Made by a program: the position numbers and the translations under genes
Shown: in pieces, positions 61,671 through 64,000 of the stretch
How the letters are laid out: every line of letters starts with the position of its first letter
Position numbering within the stretch: the first letter of the stretch is position 1
Notes under the pieces: model-generated
Database searches by the model: none
Seen by the model: only the letters and a program-made list of their open reading frames with translations
What the model was told of the DNA's origin: nothing
DNA from: Aptenodytes patagonicus
Lineage: Eukaryota; Chordata; Aves; Sphenisciformes; Spheniscidae
Direction of reading: 5' to 3'
Assembly (NCBI RefSeq): GCF_965638725.1
Contig: NC_134951.1
Span: 44,036,746 to 44,100,745, forward strand
Length of the DNA: 64,000 bases

Positions 61671-64000
61671 AGCTTTGTGCTTTGCTAGTTTAGGGAAAGT
61701 TTTCCAGCCTTGGCCTAACACCCACTGCCCTGAGGATCAGACCTAATTGTCTAGATGAAAAATACCCAAGCTACCACTCCCTTCCCCTTGAGTCCTCCCT
61801 AACTGAAGCAGTTAATTCTTTCCCACCCCCCACCTGCAAAACTATTGCTTTGGGTAGATTTCTTTCTCTGGCACAGGGCAGTGGTTCCCGCTTTCTATCC
61901 TTCTAGGAGGTTTGGACAGGTTCCTCTGTGCGTCTCACCTCAGTACGAGAGAGGTCTGCCTACAGGCAGGGGATGCTGCCTGGCCATGCTGCCTCCCACT
62001 GTTGCAAAGGAGAGGGCAGTGACAGGCCGAGGAACAGAGCAGAGGAGAGGCTCACGGAAGGCAGCAGTGGTGCCGGCTTCTTTCTGCTCTTCCAGCATTT
62101 CCTCATGAAGTAGCAGGAGCTCTGCTTGGGCTAATCTGTGAAAACATGCAATGCCTGTGAGACGCCCTCTCCTTCCCAGCTTACTCCAGATTTTCTGCTC
62201 TCCCAGGCAAGAATGCAAGCAACATTTTCAAATCATCCTTTGATGACCTTGAATGACTTTGGGCATCATTGCAGAGTGATCCTGGCTCCATTACAGCGGA
62301 GCGATAATCCTCTCTGCGCTCTCCCCATTGAGTGTGGGTTTCTTCTATGTACATCACAAAATGGTTAGTTAAATCCAGCACATGGACCTTAACAGCAATA
62401 CCAGAAGGCAAAGGGCGTCCAAAAAAGGCTTATCTACTCCCCATGGGGCCTAAGTGCTTAAGCCTAAAGGTGTGACCTTGGGCTCCTAAATAGAGAGGTG
62501 TCTCCTAAACAAAGAGGTGCCCAAACTTTGTAGGTTTTTATCTCAAAGCTTCGCCTTTGCAACCTGAGGCTGTCATTGCTACACAGGCGCAGACAAGCCT
62601 CAGTTTTGATGGTGACAAGCAGACTGGTGCCTAAGGGTGTGCTTCTGAGACAGCTCCAAACAGCCCTCATAGGCACTGCTGCCATCCCATCCTTACCTCT
62701 GGCTGTGTTTTCCCATCTCTCCCCCGCCGCTTGCCCCTCGGGCAGGCACTGGTGTTTGACCTTGCAGTAAGCTGCTTCGGGAGCTAAAGTGGCTGCACGT
62801 TTCTTTGCAGGATTGGTTTTCTGCGAGCTTAACTTCCTGAACCAGCTGACCAGGAGATCAGACGAGACCAGGACTGGCGCAAAGGCAGGAGTGGGAATGG
62901 GAGGCTGGGGACAGGGCAGAGCACCCTGGACTTGCATGGACCTGCAGCCTCAAGAGTCCTGCAATGAGGCACCTCCGCCCCAGCCTGGCACACCACAAGA
63001 AGGTGCTCTGCCTGCTCGATGCTCCCCAGCGTGGAGGTTCACCAGCATCTGCTGCGGGGCAGAGCCGGCAGCACCTCTGTGTTTTAGCAAGGGGCAGTGC
63101 TGTAAGTCCAGGGAAGGGCGGCCGGTCGGTGAGGTGGGGAAGGAATGAGCGGGGGGACAAGGGGGTTGGACAGCAGACTCAGACTGCGAAGAAAAAGTCA
63201 TGAGTCCGGTGGCTCATCGCAGGCTGGGAGCTGGGAAGCTCTTGAGCCCTGTGAGCGCCTTTCGTGTGAGGCAGAGGCACCGAGCAAGTTGGGAGTGCAG
63301 CGAGGGCTAGGAGCAAGCAGCCTGTATGAGCAGTGAGGATGGGCATATGCGCGTTTTGCTGGATAAGGCCCATCTCCCTTCATGCTTTCGCCATACCTAA
63401 TGTCACCCATGCCTCTGTTTCCGTCAGCTTTCCCAGGATCTCTTCAGCTGTCGCTCCAGCTATGGCAAACAAGAGAACAAAACCCAAATCAGAGCCCTTG
63501 TTTAGCAATGATATCCACGCAGGGGATACAGCCTGCCAAATCAGAGGTCTGAAACTGCCTGCGGTGTGTCAGTCTGTTTATCTAGCATGGCTCATGCTAT
63601 TTTATTTGCTTAAGTGTCATTACCTGCGTCCTGGGAGAGGTGGGAGGGATGCCTTCCACGAGCTATACTGAATTTTCCTGAAACCACCAAGTGAAGAGAA
63701 TGCCATTTCATGTTAAGAAACTGTTATTTCACCTACGCGCATGTTATGTTGTATTCTTCAGACTACATTTTACATGCCTGGGGTGTATACGTGTGATCCA
63801 CTGAAATCACTCGCCATCTTCCATAATTTATGCTGCCCTTCAGTCTTAGCAGCGTGCATAAACTTCAGCGACACGTTGTCACTCCTCTCTAAATCATTGT
63901 GAAAAATCATCCGAGGAACAGCACCGGACCCAGGGCATTCTGCATTTCGCCTGCTCTGCTTTCCAGACCAGGCTCCAAGGTGGCAGGATGACACAGCAGA
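61671..64000. other. non-coding sequence, no gene seen
   Basis: GC-richer from 62.6 to 63.3 kb, where overlapping frames on both strands (119, 157 and 100 codons) are open by composition. A minus-strand donor match GAG|GTAAGG lies near 62693. No family is recognised and nothing crosses the right edge with recognisable coding potential. Confidence 0.45.

Noticed and set aside
1-64000. CRISPR array, bacterial operon, prophage, rRNA or tRNA genes
   Set aside because: No regularly spaced repeats, no ribosome-binding-site-led compact ORFs, and no rRNA- or tRNA-like sequence; the window is vertebrate nuclear DNA.

Overview
The window is nuclear DNA from a bird. The clearest evidence is a 5'-truncated CR1 LINE at about 10.61-11.84 kb that ends in the avian-type ATTCTATG/ATGATTCT terminal repeat. 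Three older CR1-like scraps of the kind seen in birds and turtles (7.58, 59.43 and 61.31 kb) agree with this. The rest of the sequence also looks vertebrate: long non-coding stretches, scattered homopolymers, CpG islands and splice-like signals. I see no bacterial genes, phage, CRISPR array, rRNA or tRNA. The interrupted open frames do not form a compact gene set.

The organising feature is a strong TATA-less CpG island at about 50.9-53.26 kb. On the minus strand it carries an excellent splice donor (GAG|GTGAGT, last exon base 51496). On the plus strand it carries NRF1-like, ZNF143-like and YY1-like motifs and an ATG in a perfect Kozak context (52602). I read it as a probable bidirectional promoter. 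One transcript would run leftward with a mostly non-coding first exon and a very long first intron covering about 1-51.5 kb. A possible second transcript would run rightward. I could not identify either gene; no recognisable conserved protein domain occurs outside the CR1.

Region by region: 1-4.2 kb is non-coding, with a near-perfect 37-bp hairpin at 2164-2240. 4.2-5.9 kb is a second CpG-rich zone, possibly an alternative promoter. 6-10.6 kb is AT-rich non-coding. 10.6-11.84 kb is the CR1. 12-37.7 kb is non-coding, with a striking 101-bp direct duplication (20230-20330 and 20994-21094); the second copy starts one base inside the end of an 11-bp-arm inverted repeat. 37.74-37.99 kb is a small third CpG island. 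39.06 kb holds a TATA box in a GC-rich setting. 39.2-50.9 kb is non-coding. 50.9-53.26 kb is the main island, including an 18-G run and a roughly 85-bp alternating purine/pyrimidine tract. 53.3-64 kb is non-coding, with two exon-like segments (55071-55175, 58041-58386), AT-rich homeobox-site-rich stretches that may be conserved elements, and two old CR1 fragments.

No complete protein-coding gene can be demonstrated here. Candidate exons are offered at low confidence. The most unusual structures are the 2.2 kb hairpin, the duplicated 101-bp unit with its flanking inverted repeat, and the G-run plus Z-DNA-prone tract between the divergent starts.
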